Shown here one piece after another: positions 1-9,408 of a stretch of DNA of 54,104 bases (the first letter of the stretch is position 1; each line of letters begins with the position of its first letter). The notes beneath the pieces are model-generated. The model did not search any database and had not been told where the DNA came from. It was given only the letters and a program-made list of their open reading frames with translations. The position numbers were made by a program, and so were the translations under genes. Source of the stretch: Methylococcales bacterium (GTDB lineage: Bacteria > Pseudomonadota > Gammaproteobacteria > Methylococcales > Methylomonadaceae); assembly GCA_030693155.1 (NCBI GenBank), contig JAUYBJ010000216.1:1-54104 (forward strand), in the 5' to 3' direction.

Positions 1-66
1 TAGAGCTAACCGCCAATAAAATGATTGTGAAATAATAGGCGAACCAGTGGCGACACGAATGACAAC

Positions 67-375
67 ATGGCATACTCAAAAGATTTCCGACAAAAAGTGT
101 TATCAATAAGAGAAGAGCGAGGACTCAGTTTATTAGAAACGGCAGAGTTGATGGATATAGGTGTAGCCAGTTTGTTTCGCTGGACGAAAAAACCTGAGCC
201 GAGCAAAACGAGAAACAAGCCTGCGACCAAGATTGATATGGAGGCGTTAGCGCGGGATGTAGAGGAAAAGCCAGATGATTTTCAGTATGAACGATCCATC
301 CGATTGGGAGTTAGTGAAAGCTGTGTTGGCAGGGCGTTGAAGCGATTAAACGTGAGTCGAAAAAAAAGAGTTTAG
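67..375 (+). CDS. IS630 transposase, N-terminal part (orfA)
   Basis: This 102-residue protein is the DNA-binding half of an IS630 transposase. It opens with MAYSKDFRQKVL, a helix-turn-helix segment typical of the family that binds the inverted repeats, followed by a second HTH-like segment around SVGRALKRLNVSRKK. The frame ends at a TAG (373-375) directly after a run of eight A residues at 360-367. Slipping back one base on this run joins the frame to the catalytic half downstream, giving a KKKSLVHPKAC junction of the kind seen in unsplit relatives. This is either programmed -1 frameshifting, as in many IS630 elements, or a disabling mutation. Confidence 0.85.
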   Translation: MAYSKDFRQKVLSIREERGLSLLETAELMDIGVASLFRWTKKPEPSKTRNKPATKIDMEALARDVEEKPDDFQYERSIRLGVSESCVGRALKRLNVSRKKRV

Positions 376-422
376 TCCATCCTAAAGCCTGTGAAGAAAA
401 ACGAAAAACCTTCCAAGATAAA

Positions 423-890
423 ATGGAAGACTATGAAAAAGAAGGGAAAAATATCGTTCATCTTGACGAGAGCGGCTTTGAAAAAGAGACCTTGCGTGCC
501 TACGGTTATGCAAAAATAGGTACACGCTGTGTGGATTCGTTTAATTGGCAAGCCAAGGGACGAACCAATGTCATTGGGGCTATTTTTGGCGGGATTCTAT
601 TGGGAATCGGTCTTTTTGAATTCAATGTCAATGCGAATGTTTTTCATGGCTGGGTTGTTCAGTGCTTATTGCCCGTCTTGCCGTCGAATAGTGTGGTTGT
701 GATAGATAATGCCTCTTTTCATAAACGGCAGGATATTCAAGAGGCAATTACACAGGCGGGGCATATTTTAGAATATTTACCACCTTATTCGCCTGACCTT
801 AATCCAATTGAAAAAAAATGGGCGCAAGCTAAAGCAATCCGCCGACAAAAAAGATGTTCTGTCGATGAGCTTTTCAAACAGTGCTTTTAA
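423..890 (+). CDS. IS630 transposase, catalytic part (orfB)
   Basis: This frame carries the DDE endonuclease domain. The first Asp is in VHLDESGF, the second in VVIDNASFH and the Glu in SPDLNPIEKKWA, so all three catalytic residues are intact. The first ATG of the frame is at 423, but open reading continues upstream to the A8 run at 360-367, so the functional product is probably an OrfAB fusion made by -1 frameshifting rather than a protein started at 423. The C-terminus ends just inside the right inverted repeat, the usual layout for this family. The element could be active. Confidence 0.85.
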   Translation: MEDYEKEGKNIVHLDESGFEKETLRAYGYAKIGTRCVDSFNWQAKGRTNVIGAIFGGILLGIGLFEFNVNANVFHGWVVQCLLPVLPSNSVVVIDNASFHKRQDIQEAITQAGHILEYLPPYSPDLNPIEKKWAQAKAIRRQKRCSVDELFKQCF

Positions 891-915
891 TAATCAGTTT
901 ATTGGCGGTTAGCTA

Positions 916-2452
916 TACCAGCAATGGTAACTATGTGGTGGCAAGTCGATATTGGGATAACGTTATCATCACCGATGTCGGTGCGGCAACGTGGGGCAAT
1001 GGCATTACGGGCAGTGCGGGCAGGGTTGGCGCACACAATAGTTTAGTCGGCTCTAGTGCGGGCGATTATGTGAGTTTTTATAGCGGCATCACTGCATTGG
1101 CTAACGGCAATTATGTGGTGGGCAGTAATTATTGGAAAAACGGCACAGTCAATAATGCAGACGGCAACTTTGGGCAATGGCGCGACAGGAATCAGCGGTG
1201 CAATCAGTAGTTTTAACAGTTTGCTCGGTTCGATGAGCTATGATTTTGATGGTGAGGGCGACTATCAACTCACGCCGTTAAGCAACGGCAATTATGTGCT
1301 GCAAAGCGGCGTATGGGACAACAACGGCTTGGTGGATGCGGGGCAGGTGCGTATCGGCACACCGAATAATATCGCCTTTAACAATGGCATCGGTCAGGAC
1401 ATGACCTTTAATCCGTCGTTTATTACTGACACGTTAGCGACAGGCACGAACATCACGCTACAAGCCAGCAACGATATTACCTTGAATACGGATATTGTTG
1501 TGCTGGGCAGTACGGGCGGTAAGTTTACTATGCAGGCGGGGCGCAATATCAACCTCAACGGCAGAATTCGTACGGCTAATGGTGATTTTACCGCTGTTGC
1601 GGGTGATCCGAATACGGTTGCCGCTGACCGAGATGAGGGGTTGCCTACACTTACTTTAGGGGCAGGCGCGACCATTGATGCAGGAACAGGCAAGGTCATT
1701 TTAGCGGCTATCGGTGGCAATTTGGTGAATAACACAGGGTCAGCCGCGCCCATTACCTCAAGTCAATGGCTGGTATATTCCACTGATCCGAGGCTCAATA
1801 CGCGCAACCTTACACGGAAGGCGTTACGCCCGATTATGTGACTGCGGGGAATTGGTTTTTATATAGCATTACGCCTGTATTAACCGTGACACCCAGTAGA
1901 CAACCCATTGGCGAAGGCGGGATATTGGATAATTTTTTCTCTTTCAGCATCACGGGGTTTATTGACGGTGATACTTACGACACGGCGGGCATCAGCGGCT
2001 TAGGAATGTTTGGCGTGGATAACTTTACGGGCAAAGCGGGTAGTTATAATGTGAGTTACTTGAGAGGTTTAGCCAGTCGTTTAGGGTATGCGTTTGTCGA
2101 TAATACGGATTCTATTAATGAGCTGACGGTAAAGCCTACTATACAAGTGAATCTGAGCTTAATGGCTTCACAGCTCACGCCTTTGCAAGTTTCTACCACC
2201 TTTCTGCATTGGTATCGCGACAGATTTGCTGATTATGATGACTACGATTACGGGCAGTATAAAGGTGATATTTATAATAAACAGACCGTCAGTTATGAAT
2301 CACACAGAAGACACGGCAAACAACATTGGCATGAAAAGAAACGTAACCATCAGTCTATTTATAAGAACTTATTAATCGGCATAGAAAACGGCGGCATCAA
2401 ATTGCCTGAGGGCTGGTGGCAACCGAACCCACCGCATTTTGGGGCATGGTAA
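916..2452 (+). pseudogene. filamentous haemagglutinin-like adhesin, 3' remnant
   Basis: This is the C-terminal part of a large surface adhesin/exoprotein of the haemagglutination-activity type. Near-repeats of a module with the core NGNYVV.S..W.N recur around 924, 1107 and 1285. A TPS-type beta-helix region follows (ASNDITLNTDIVV, AGRNINLNGRI), then a hydrophilic C-terminal tail ending HFGAW. The reading frame is broken twice: near 1160-1170 and near 1785-1800, where the continuation QYAQPYTEGVTPDYVTAGNW is in another frame from the preceding WLVYSTDP. The IS630 element sits on its 5' side. Two frameshifts plus an insertion make a functional product unlikely, although assembly errors could account for the frameshifts. 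Confidence 0.75.
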
Positions 2453-2479
2453 AAAACAAAGTGATGCTGACACGCGGAG

Positions 2480-2499
2480 TCAAAAATCATGATTTTTGA
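2480..2499. repeat. 20-bp perfect palindrome between convergent genes
   Basis: TCAAAAATCATGATTTTTGA is a perfect palindrome between the 3' end of the adhesin remnant (ends 2452) and the 3' end of gspD (ends 2515). It could act as a bidirectional terminator hairpin, but it is AT-rich with no loop and no clear U tract, so that role is a guess. Confidence 0.4.
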
Positions 2500-2514
2500 T
2501 TCCATTACCTCATC

Positions 2515-4662
2515 TTACCGAGGCACGTCCTGATAAATACCTGTGAGCTTGCGTTTAAACTCATTGGTGACATCACGGGCATTTTTTTCGTTCTGCACGA
2601 TGCGCGGGGTGATTAAAATGACCAATTCTGTTTTGTTGCTGCTGCTAGAGGTTGTGCCGAACAGTGAGCCCAGTACGGGTATGTCGCTCAATATCGGCAT
2701 TCCTGTCAGTCCTCTGCCATTTTCTTCTCTAATCAAGCCGCCCAAAATAATGGTTTCGCCATTTTTTACCGCAATCGAGCTGTTAATTTTGCGCTGTTGA
2801 ATGGTGGGTGAATTCAGTGACGATGTGGTTGTCGGCACGGCTTGATTGGCTTCCTGTTCAATTTTCATCAGCACCAAACCACCTGCATTAACGCGCGGGG
2901 TGATTTTTAGCGTTACGCCGGTATCCACCATCTGAATGTTATTGGAGACAATCGCACTGACATTGTCATTATTCGTGGGCAAAATACCGTTGGATGTGAC
3001 ATTGACGCTGTTATTGTTGGTGGACTGGGATGTGGCAATCGGCACTTTATCGCCGACGTTGATAAAGGCTTCCTGATTGTTGAGTACCATTAATGACGGT
3101 GAGGCAATGACATTAATGGCGGATTTTTCAGCTAAGGCATTCAATACCGCTTTGGCGGTGCCGCCTGAATAAAATAACGAATAACCAGTGACGGGGCCGA
3201 TGGCTTTTAAATTACCTGAGGTGACATCAGTCAACAGGTTATGAAAATTACCCGTATCAAATGACCATTGCATTCCGTATTTCAAATCATTTTTAAGATC
3301 GACTTCGACGATGGTGGCATCAATCAAAACCTGCAACGGCATGACATCCAGTTGATTGATAATCGGACGGATGACTTCGTATTCATGCGCGGTGGCGACA
3401 ATCACTATCGAGTTATTAGGTTCGTCGGCGATGATTCTGACTTTACCCACATTAGAGACTGCGACATCGGCGATGGTTGCATTGCCGACCGGTGATTGTC
3501 TGCTTTCTGAGGTCGTCGAGCTTATTTCACCCGCAGTTTCACCTGCGGCTACTTTGGGTGCTTTGGTCTTTTTGGGTGTGGAATTAAAAATTTCATTGAG
3601 GGTGTCGGCTAATTCAACCGCATCAACGTGTTGTACTTTGTAAACATTGACTCCGCCGCCTGAGGCAACATTGGCTTTATCCAATCGGAATACCCAGCTT
3701 TCAATATCGCGTAAGTAGCGAGCCTGATGGCTGATAGCCAGAATCGCATTCAGGCGTTCAATGGGGATAAAGCGGAAAAATCCAGAGCTTGAGTCTTTAT
3801 CTTTATCGCCGCTTTTATTATTAAACACGGCATCCAGTTCTTTAATCACCGCTTCGGGTTCGACGTGCGCCAAGGTGAATAAAGCAAACGAGCGACCTTT
3901 CAACACATCGGTGTCAAAAGTGATGACCATTTCCACTACCCGCTGCATTTCGTCGGCTGAGCCTGAGGCTAGCAGAATATTACGGTTGTTATCAGTTTGC
4001 AGAATGGTTTTTTCTTGTACCAGCGGTTTTAATAATTTGGCAATTTCATCGGCAGCCACATTGCGTACGGGAATGATACGGGTTTGATACCCCGCCATCG
4101 TGCCGCCAGTGCTTATATTGGAGGTATAGACCGCACTGCCCGCAGGTTCGATATGATAGATATTGTCATCTTTTACCAATGCGGCATTGTTCATGCGCAA
4201 CACCATTTCCAAGGTGGGCAACAGCTCTTCTTTGGTTAGTGCTTGCGTGGTTTGCAGGGTGACTTTACCTTTGACTTCCGGGCTTAAGACATAGTTTTCG
4301 CCTAGACTGTCGCTCAAAATGGTTTTAGCCACTTCCGCTAAATCAGCATCATCAAAATTAAGGGTGTATGCACCTGTACCCGCTGGTTTGGCTTTTTTAC
4401 TCGCCATCGGTACGCTGGAAATAGCATTGCCCATGGCAGGATACAGTTCACTTTTGGTCTGCATTACGTCAATCATCGGCGATTTATTGACGAGCTCTTT
4501 AGCGGGTGGCAACTGTGGTTTTACCACCGCTTCCGAAGCGGCAGTCAATGGTAATTTGGGCATCTGATTAATACCGAATGACTCACAACTGGACAGCGTT
4601 AAACCAGTCAGCACCAGACTTGCTATAGTTATGATTTTTCTCATTGCGGGCATTATCGTCAT
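2515..4662 (-). CDS. gspD: type II secretion system secretin GspD
   Basis: GspD forms the outer-membrane secretin channel through which folded proteins leave the periplasm. The 715-residue protein starts with a lipoprotein-type signal (LTGLTLSSC, lipid-accepting Cys near residue 26). Three periplasmic N domains follow; the first contains FDDADLAEVAKTILSD. The C-terminal secretin domain has VLIDATIVEVDL, the VGDKVPIATSQ segment, MVDTGVTLKITPRV, and the ending GMPILSDIPVLGSLFG then ELVILITPRIV. Low-complexity stretches, typical of inter-domain loops, lie near residues 355-390. It is the last gene of the minus-strand gsp operon, 8 nt after gspC. Start codons at residues 4 and 7 are also possible. 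A lipidated secretin suggests it may not need a separate pilotin; that is inference. Confidence 0.95.
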   Translation of the reverse strand: MTIMPAMRKIITIASLVLTGLTLSSCESFGINQMPKLPLTAASEAVVKPQLPPAKELVNKSPMIDVMQTKSELYPAMGNAISSVPMASKKAKPAGTGAYTLNFDDADLAEVAKTILSDSLGENYVLSPEVKGKVTLQTTQALTKEELLPTLEMVLRMNNAALVKDDNIYHIEPAGSAVYTSNISTGGTMAGYQTRIIPVRNVAADEIAKLLKPLVQEKTILQTDNNRNILLASGSADEMQRVVEMVITFDTDVLKGRSFALFTLAHVEPEAVIKELDAVFNNKSGDKDKDSSSGFFRFIPIERLNAILAISHQARYLRDIESWVFRLDKANVASGGGVNVYKVQHVDAVELADTLNEIFNSTPKKTKAPKVAAGETAGEISSTTSESRQSPVGNATIADVAVSNVGKVRIIADEPNNSIVIVATAHEYEVIRPIINQLDVMPLQVLIDATIVEVDLKNDLKYGMQWSFDTGNFHNLLTDVTSGNLKAIGPVTGYSLFYSGGTAKAVLNALAEKSAINVIASPSLMVLNNQEAFINVGDKVPIATSQSTNNNSVNVTSNGILPTNNDNVSAIVSNNIQMVDTGVTLKITPRVNAGGLVLMKIEQEANQAVPTTTSSLNSPTIQQRKINSSIAVKNGETIILGGLIREENGRGLTGMPILSDIPVLGSLFGTTSSSSNKTELVILITPRIVQNEKNARDVTNEFKRKLTGIYQDVPR

Positions 4663-4670
4663 GTTCAGAG

Positions 4671-5264
4671 TTATTGGTTCGGTTCAGGTTCTGTCTGGGG
4701 TTCAGGGGCTTCAGGTGTCGGTCTGTGTGGCGTATTGGGGTTATTTTGTTCCTGCGGTTGTTTTGCTTTCACTTTTCTCAGCAGTAATTTTTTTTCCGTC
4801 ACGCCTTGTGTCAACACGATGGCATCCGTATTAATTTCAGCTACCTTCCAGCCGTCAACATTCGCACCTGTTATGATTTTCCGATACTGCTCACTGTTTT
4901 TAGCGGCAGGATCGGGTGTTGTGCGTGTGAGTAATGCCATTGAACCTTGTTTGCTGGTGTAAACACCACTTAATAACCAGTCAAAGTTACTAGTACCGCC
5001 CGTTGCCTGACCTTGATTGGTATCAGTTACAGGTCGTCTACCCTCAATGAATAACGGGCGATTGACTAAATCCGTATAGCTTTCTTCAGTTTGTAAGTTT
5101 AGACCAATAACGGGCATTTGGTCGGGTAATGTTTGTTTTTCTGGGGAATTGCTGGAACTGAGCAGTTTTTTTTGTGCGCGTGTGCCGTAAATCCACTCCA
5201 GCGCGATGATTGACACGAGGACGAGGCAAATTACGCTTAATGTTTTAATTAGCTTGCTATTCAT
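4671..5264 (-). CDS. gspC: type II secretion system protein GspC-like
   Basis: This 197-residue inner-membrane protein has a short cytoplasmic start, one membrane segment (residues 8-24), and a periplasmic region with the GspC/PilP homology-region signature (YTDLVNRPLFIEGRRPV, then WLLSGVYTSKQGSMALL). It ends in a Pro/Glu/Gln-rich tail. GspC normally connects the inner-membrane platform to the N domains of the secretin. No PDZ or coiled-coil domain follows the homology region, so it is shorter than enterobacterial GspC and resembles the reduced forms in other proteobacteria, sometimes labelled GspN-like. It overlaps gspM by 8 nt and is followed by gspD. Confidence 0.75.
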   Translation of the reverse strand: MNSKLIKTLSVICLVLVSIIALEWIYGTRAQKKLLSSSNSPEKQTLPDQMPVIGLNLQTEESYTDLVNRPLFIEGRRPVTDTNQGQATGGTSNFDWLLSGVYTSKQGSMALLTRTTPDPAAKNSEQYRKIITGANVDGWKVAEINTDAIVLTQGVTEKKLLLRKVKAKQPQEQNNPNTPHRPTPEAPEPQTEPEPNQ

Positions 5265-5865
5265 TGGGCGGCTTTCTCATGAAGCTGACAACCTGAAAAT
5301 TAATGGCTAATTCATTGGTCGAATCAATCAGCCCCGTTTTGCGGTTGCGCCTGCCGCGTACAGGACGAATATCTATCTGGTCGATAATCATCAAGGGGAT
5401 AGCGGTTTCTATTTTATACAGCACGGTACGCAACATCTCGCTGTTGCCAGTCATGCTGACTCTGACGGCAATATGATTGAAGGGTGTATTATCGACAAGC
5501 GCATTATCTTCTGTGGGAATCGCCTGTGTGCTGGTCAGTTGTCCACCTGCACCGACAATGATTTGTTTAATTAAATCCTGCATTTCTGCTGAGGCGACCG
5601 CTTCGGTTTCCTGACCGTTAAAGTAACCTTGTTCCGTACTCTGCTGTTTGATTTTGTCGCGACTGACAATGACTGCATCTTTTTTCGCCAGAATCCGTTC
5701 GTATTGTTGCAATTTGAACAGCAGGTTGTTTTTGGTCTCGTTCAGTTCCAGCACTTTACTGAACGCAGGCACGATAATCAGCAAGCCTGCGATTGAAATA
5801 ATAACAATCAGCAAGCCAACAGCCAACCAGCGTTGTTGCTGTGCAGTCAGGGTATCATTTGACAT
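5257..5865 (-). CDS. gspM: type II secretion system protein GspM
   Basis: GspM is a bitopic inner-membrane platform protein that pairs with GspL. The start is placed at MSNDTLTAQQQRW (5865), which overlaps the end of gspL by 11 nt. The longer open frame reaching 6081 only adds residues encoded antisense-parallel to gspL and lacks conservation. The protein has a membrane segment at about residues 14-35, a short coiled coil (ELNETKNNLLFKLQQYERIL), and a ferredoxin-like periplasmic domain as in the GspM/PilO family. It fits T2SSM type-b proteins better than classical enterobacterial GspM. Confidence 0.8.
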   Translation of the reverse strand: MSNDTLTAQQQRWLAVGLLIVIISIAGLLIIVPAFSKVLELNETKNNLLFKLQQYERILAKKDAVIVSRDKIKQQSTEQGYFNGQETEAVASAEMQDLIKQIIVGAGGQLTSTQAIPTEDNALVDNTPFNHIAVRVSMTGNSEMLRTVLYKIETAIPLMIIDQIDIRPVRGRRNRKTGLIDSTNELAINFQVVSFMRKPPNE

Positions 5866-6979
5866 CGGTATCTGCTTTGGTTGCGGGTTTAGTGGGCTCA
5901 ACGGTAATTTGGAAATGTTCTTGTTTGGTGATGCTGTCCTGTGTGACGGGGGAAGCAAACGCGGCATTATTGAATAATTCAGAGTCTTCCAATACGGAAA
6001 TAAGGGTAGATGCGGCTGGTGATTCGCCCTGTATTTGCAACTGTCCATCTGCATATTGCAGATAGGCAAGGCGCGTATCATCTTTCATCAGGATGCTTAA
6101 GGAGTTAAGCAGAGTAAGCATGGAGGGAGTGGCAGTTTTTTCATTGAGCAGACGCTGGGTTTCTTCCATCAGTGCGGCTGTTTCCAACTGCAAGGCTTTG
6201 ATGGAGTTGGCTTCCTTTTCCAGTTTTTTGACTTTTTGCGTTAATGCGTCAACGGATTGTGATTCAAGCCAGACGGGCATAACGATGACTGCGACCAGTA
6301 ATAAAAACACTGAACTGATGAGTATAGTATGAATAATGCGCGATATTTTGCTTACTTCAGGGCGTAAATGGGCGGGTAACAAATTGTAGCTATCATTACT
6401 GTGCGCTATATCGTTAGCCACACCTTCATAATCCGCAATCAGCGGCACAATACCCAGTGTGTTGACATCAGTATACAGGGTGTTAAGTGTCGTTTTTGGT
6501 GTCAACACTAACTGCACTTTCAGCTGATCTGGGTCGTTATTAAGTTTTTTCGGCAGCTTCTGTACGGCAAAATATACTTGATCCGCCTTAAACGGTGTGT
6601 AGCGATCCATTTCATAAGCCACCACTTGATGCAGATTTTCTTTGGCGGCAATAGGCAATGCCAATTCTTTTTCAATCGCATCCTGCGCACTCAGGCGCAA
6701 GATAACCTTGGCTTTACTCAAGCGTTCATCGGTCGCCAACAAGTCTTTATATTGCTCGACTGCCGTCATATCACGCGCCAACGTTGCCAGCAGTTCGACT
6801 TGCTCGCCAAGCTGATAAGTCAGGGTTAATTGCTGTTTTTCCGCGCTGACAATGATGAACCCCTGTGGCTCGCTGAGCAGTTGTCGTATTTTTTCAGGCA
6901 CCAGAAAGCTGAGTTCATGTCCCCACCAGCGCAGAAAGGTTTTAACATCCATATCAATGGTTGAATTCAGATTCAGCAT
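5855..6979 (-). CDS. gspL: type II secretion system protein GspL
   Basis: This is a GspL/PilM-N-like inner-membrane protein that couples the cytoplasmic ATPase to the platform. It has an N-terminal actin-like cytoplasmic domain (residues 1-220, with ELALPIAAKENLHQVV and YEMDRYTPF, conserved in GspL), one membrane segment near residues 237-257, a coiled coil, and a small periplasmic PilN-like domain near residues 300-360. The start at 6979 has an AGG about 6 nt upstream and overlaps gspK by 26 nt. An alternative ATG at 6952 (MDVKTFLRWW) lies just after the gspK stop and is also plausible. Confidence 0.85.
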   Translation of the reverse strand: MLNLNSTIDMDVKTFLRWWGHELSFLVPEKIRQLLSEPQGFIIVSAEKQQLTLTYQLGEQVELLATLARDMTAVEQYKDLLATDERLSKAKVILRLSAQDAIEKELALPIAAKENLHQVVAYEMDRYTPFKADQVYFAVQKLPKKLNNDPDQLKVQLVLTPKTTLNTLYTDVNTLGIVPLIADYEGVANDIAHSNDSYNLLPAHLRPEVSKISRIIHTILISSVFLLLVAVIVMPVWLESQSVDALTQKVKKLEKEANSIKALQLETAALMEETQRLLNEKTATPSMLTLLNSLSILMKDDTRLAYLQYADGQLQIQGESPAASTLISVLEDSELFNNAAFASPVTQDSITKQEHFQITVEPTKPATKADTDVK

Positions 6980-7922
6980 AATGCCTGACCACTAATGGGT
7001 TCATGTTGGGGGTGAATAACGACACAGTGCCTCTGTTGGTCTGCCATTTCACCACTTGAAAGGGCGCAGCTTGTGCATCTGCCGATTTTTTGACCAGCGC
7101 GTTAATGACGGCGGTTGCCTGCTCGCCCTGCTGTACTTCGGACACAATGGTCAGTGCGGTGATGTCCGTACTTTGTGTTGACGGTGTCGGGTCTAGGGGT
7201 GAGGTGGGCGCGGGTTGATTATATTTGGCACTGTTCACTCTGGCGGCGACATAAGCGTCAATCACGCCCGCATTGACCCCTGAGATAAGCTGTAAGACTT
7301 CTTTGGAAGCTAGTTGTAAATCCACCTGAGGCGCGTCGGCAGTCACCGTCACTAATGGCTCCAGCCAGTTGAGCGTGGCTTCATCCATACCTAACACCTG
7401 TTGTAATTCTTCCAGCGTTTGCAAGGGTTTATTGCTGGGTTGAACATTTAATCCAGCCTCTTGATATTGCTTTTTTTCCGCGCCATTGATGCTCATTAAA
7501 TCATCACTATCGCGCCAGTCAATAATGGCGGCGGCGCGATTAACGGTCGCAGACGGTAACTGAGCATTGCCGCCACTCGGTGCGCGGAGCAGTATGTTTT
7601 GCAGCAAGCCCAATTCCATTAGATTGATATTGATTTTGCCTGTTTCGGATAACAGTCGTATACGGAGCTTGGCATTGTCCATGTCGATTTGATAAATACT
7701 GCCATCGGCACGCCAGCGTTTATTCTGGTCAGGATTCAGCAGCATAAATTCCGCGAGTGCCACGCCTGATTCTGCGATTGCCAGTGCTTCCGCATTGTGT
7801 TTAAGCCCCGACACAATCACCGTTTCCCGTCGCATACTCAGCGCGAAACTGCCCGCCATAATGGTTAATAAACTCAATATCCACAGCACCAGCACCAGTG
7901 CCATACCCTGCGGCTTAGTCAT
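6954..7922 (-). CDS. gspK: type II secretion minor pseudopilin GspK
   Basis: GspK is the large minor pseudopilin that caps the pseudopilus tip with GspI and GspJ. The N-terminal prepilin-like segment MTKPQGMALVLVLWILSLL lacks Glu at position 5 of the mature part, as is normal for GspK. It is followed by the characteristic INLMELG and IIDWRDSDD motifs and a SAM-like helical domain (LQTLEELQQVLGM). Its 322 residues match family length. It overlaps gspJ by 8 nt. Confidence 0.92.
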   Translation of the reverse strand: MTKPQGMALVLVLWILSLLTIMAGSFALSMRRETVIVSGLKHNAEALAIAESGVALAEFMLLNPDQNKRWRADGSIYQIDMDNAKLRIRLLSETGKININLMELGLLQNILLRAPSGGNAQLPSATVNRAAAIIDWRDSDDLMSINGAEKKQYQEAGLNVQPSNKPLQTLEELQQVLGMDEATLNWLEPLVTVTADAPQVDLQLASKEVLQLISGVNAGVIDAYVAARVNSAKYNQPAPTSPLDPTPSTQSTDITALTIVSEVQQGEQATAVINALVKKSADAQAAPFQVVKWQTNRGTVSLFTPNMNPLVVRHYAESEFNH

Positions 7923-8580
7923 TATTGGGTATGCCTGTATTATTAATAGCCAGTACAGGTGGCTCGGTGATTTTTAAGGCAATCAGCATATCGGGAAAAA
8001 ACAAACCGTTATTCAGTTTGATAGTGATTTTAATCAAACGCGGCAAGGTGTTTTTTTCCAGCCAGTCATCACGCCATACTGCCTTGCTCAGTGTATTGTT
8101 CGTGACATCATCTGCGCCAAAATAAGTAATGGAAAAATCGCGGACTCCGTTTAATAACACAACTTCTTCGTGGTCTTGGGTATTATTCAGCGGCGCGAGC
8201 GGGATAATTTTTACCTTAAGATTCTGCTGACCATCTTCTTTTTGCAGGCTGATTGTAAACAGTTGCACACCCGGTTTACCGACACTGGCAGGAAAAACAG
8301 AGCTAAATTGCACCATCTGGCGTTTGCCCTGAAATGCCAGCGGTGCTTGCAAATCGCTTTTTTTATTGCCGTTCAAGCCTGTGTTAAATAACGGTTGGGT
8401 GGTCGCTAAATGTTGTTGAAAAAAATGACTTACTACCGCCATTTCATTGACATCGGCAATTTTTGTTTCGCCTTTATGCCAGCTATTTGCACACACTTGT
8501 AAACTACCGAATAGTAACACTACCATCATGCTGAACAAGGTCATGGCAATCAGCACTTCAATCAGCGTAAAACCTTTCAT
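7915..8580 (-). CDS. gspJ: type II secretion minor pseudopilin GspJ
   Basis: The N-terminus MKGFTLIEVLIAMTLFSMM is a class III prepilin signal with cleavage before Phe and Glu at +5, processed by a GspO/PilD peptidase not encoded here. The 221-residue protein has the GspJ-type C-terminal region (VRDFSITYFG, RLIKITIKL). It forms the tip complex with GspI and GspK. It overlaps gspI by 4 nt (ATGA) and gspK by 8 nt, indicating translational coupling. Confidence 0.92.
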   Translation of the reverse strand: MKGFTLIEVLIAMTLFSMMVVLLFGSLQVCANSWHKGETKIADVNEMAVVSHFFQQHLATTQPLFNTGLNGNKKSDLQAPLAFQGKRQMVQFSSVFPASVGKPGVQLFTISLQKEDGQQNLKVKIIPLAPLNNTQDHEEVVLLNGVRDFSITYFGADDVTNNTLSKAVWRDDWLEKNTLPRLIKITIKLNNGLFFPDMLIALKITEPPVLAINNTGIPNND

Positions 8581-8987
8581 AACAGTTTATTAACCAATTT
8601 CAAGGTTACTAATTTAACTTCTCGGCTATGCGCCTTGTCATCACCCCAATGTACCGTCACGCGCACTTTAAACAGCGCAGAGCTTAACGTCGTCGTCTCC
8701 ATCGGCTCAGAAGCCAATGAAAACGGCTGTATCAACACCTGCCAGTGATATTTATCATGGATAATTCCTGCTGACTCCCCCACTTGCAAGGTTTTTTCCA
8801 CGCCTGTTTTAGCCATTAATGACTCGGCAATCTGCACCGCCGCCGTATAATCTTCGGCAACGCCCGCACTGGTCACACCCAAGGAAAATATATTCAGCAG
8901 GATGCTTAACGATATCGCTAAAATTGAAAACGCAATCAGGATTTCCAGCAACGAAAATCCCTGTTGCTTAATGGTTTTCAAGTTCAA
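8577..8987 (-). CDS. gspI: type II secretion minor pseudopilin GspI
   Basis: The prepilin N-terminus MNLKTIKQQGFSLLEILIAF has the expected Gly-Phe cleavage site and Glu at +5. At 136 residues it has the size of GspI, which nucleates the pseudopilus tip complex. It starts inside the end of gspH (20-nt overlap) and overlaps gspJ by 4 nt. Confidence 0.9.
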   Translation of the reverse strand: MNLKTIKQQGFSLLEILIAFSILAISLSILLNIFSLGVTSAGVAEDYTAAVQIAESLMAKTGVEKTLQVGESAGIIHDKYHWQVLIQPFSLASEPMETTTLSSALFKVRVTVHWGDDKAHSREVKLVTLKLVNKLL

Positions 8988-9408
8988 TGTGTCCTGTAAG
9001 CCAATTTATATCAATGCGCCACACCGTTTCACCGCGTTGTAACGACACCCTGCCGCCTGTAGACGAACCATCGGCAAAAAAGCGGATACTGCCGCGATTT
9101 TGACCCAGCAACTGGTTTTGTGTAGTGACCAGAGTCACTTTAATACTCTCAGGAATCATATACACCTTATCGCGATTGGCGACTGTGTAGCTGTTATCAT
9201 TAAGATTAAACGTCACTGCCGTTTCCCGATGCGACATCAACGCCGTGCCACGGGCGAAACGTAACGCCGACACAATATCGCGTGCCGCGCGTTGCTGGGC
9301 GGTGGCGTTATTACCCGATGAAAGATTAATGCCGATAACGGAAAATCCCAACACCATAATAAATAACACCACCATCAGCTCCAGTAACGTAAAGCCTTTA
9401 GTGTTCAT
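8968..9408 (-). CDS. gspH: type II secretion minor pseudopilin GspH
   Basis: This 146-residue protein has a prepilin leader (MNTKGFTLLELMVVLFIMVL) and a GspH-type body with the motif ARDIVSALRFARGTAL and a C-terminal segment containing GSIRFFADGSSTGGRV, matching the GspH/FimT family. GspH links the tip complex to the major pseudopilin GspG. It overlaps gspG by 4 nt. Confidence 0.92.
   Translation of the reverse strand: MNTKGFTLLELMVVLFIMVLGFSVIGINLSSGNNATAQQRAARDIVSALRFARGTALMSHRETAVTFNLNDNSYTVANRDKVYMIPESIKVTLVTTQNQLLGQNRGSIRFFADGSSTGGRVSLQRGETVWRIDINWLTGHIELENH

Larger units (their letters stand above)
3..915 (+). mobile_element. IS630-family insertion sequence
   Basis: The element is bounded by 17-bp perfect inverted repeats: AGCTAACCGCCAATAAA at 4-20 and its reverse complement at 898-914. 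TA dinucleotides lie just outside (1-2 and 916-917), fitting the TA target duplication of IS630/Tc1-mariner elements. Inside are two overlapping reading frames for a DDE transposase. Sequence on the right side (916 onward) is a haemagglutinin-like coding region, so the element probably interrupts that gene. The left flank lies outside the window, so the insertion cannot be confirmed on that side. Confidence 0.9.

Noticed and set aside
5866-6081. N-terminal extension of GspM by 72 residues
   Set aside because: It lies wholly within gspL coding in another frame; the internal ATG at 5865 matches the GspM N-terminus.
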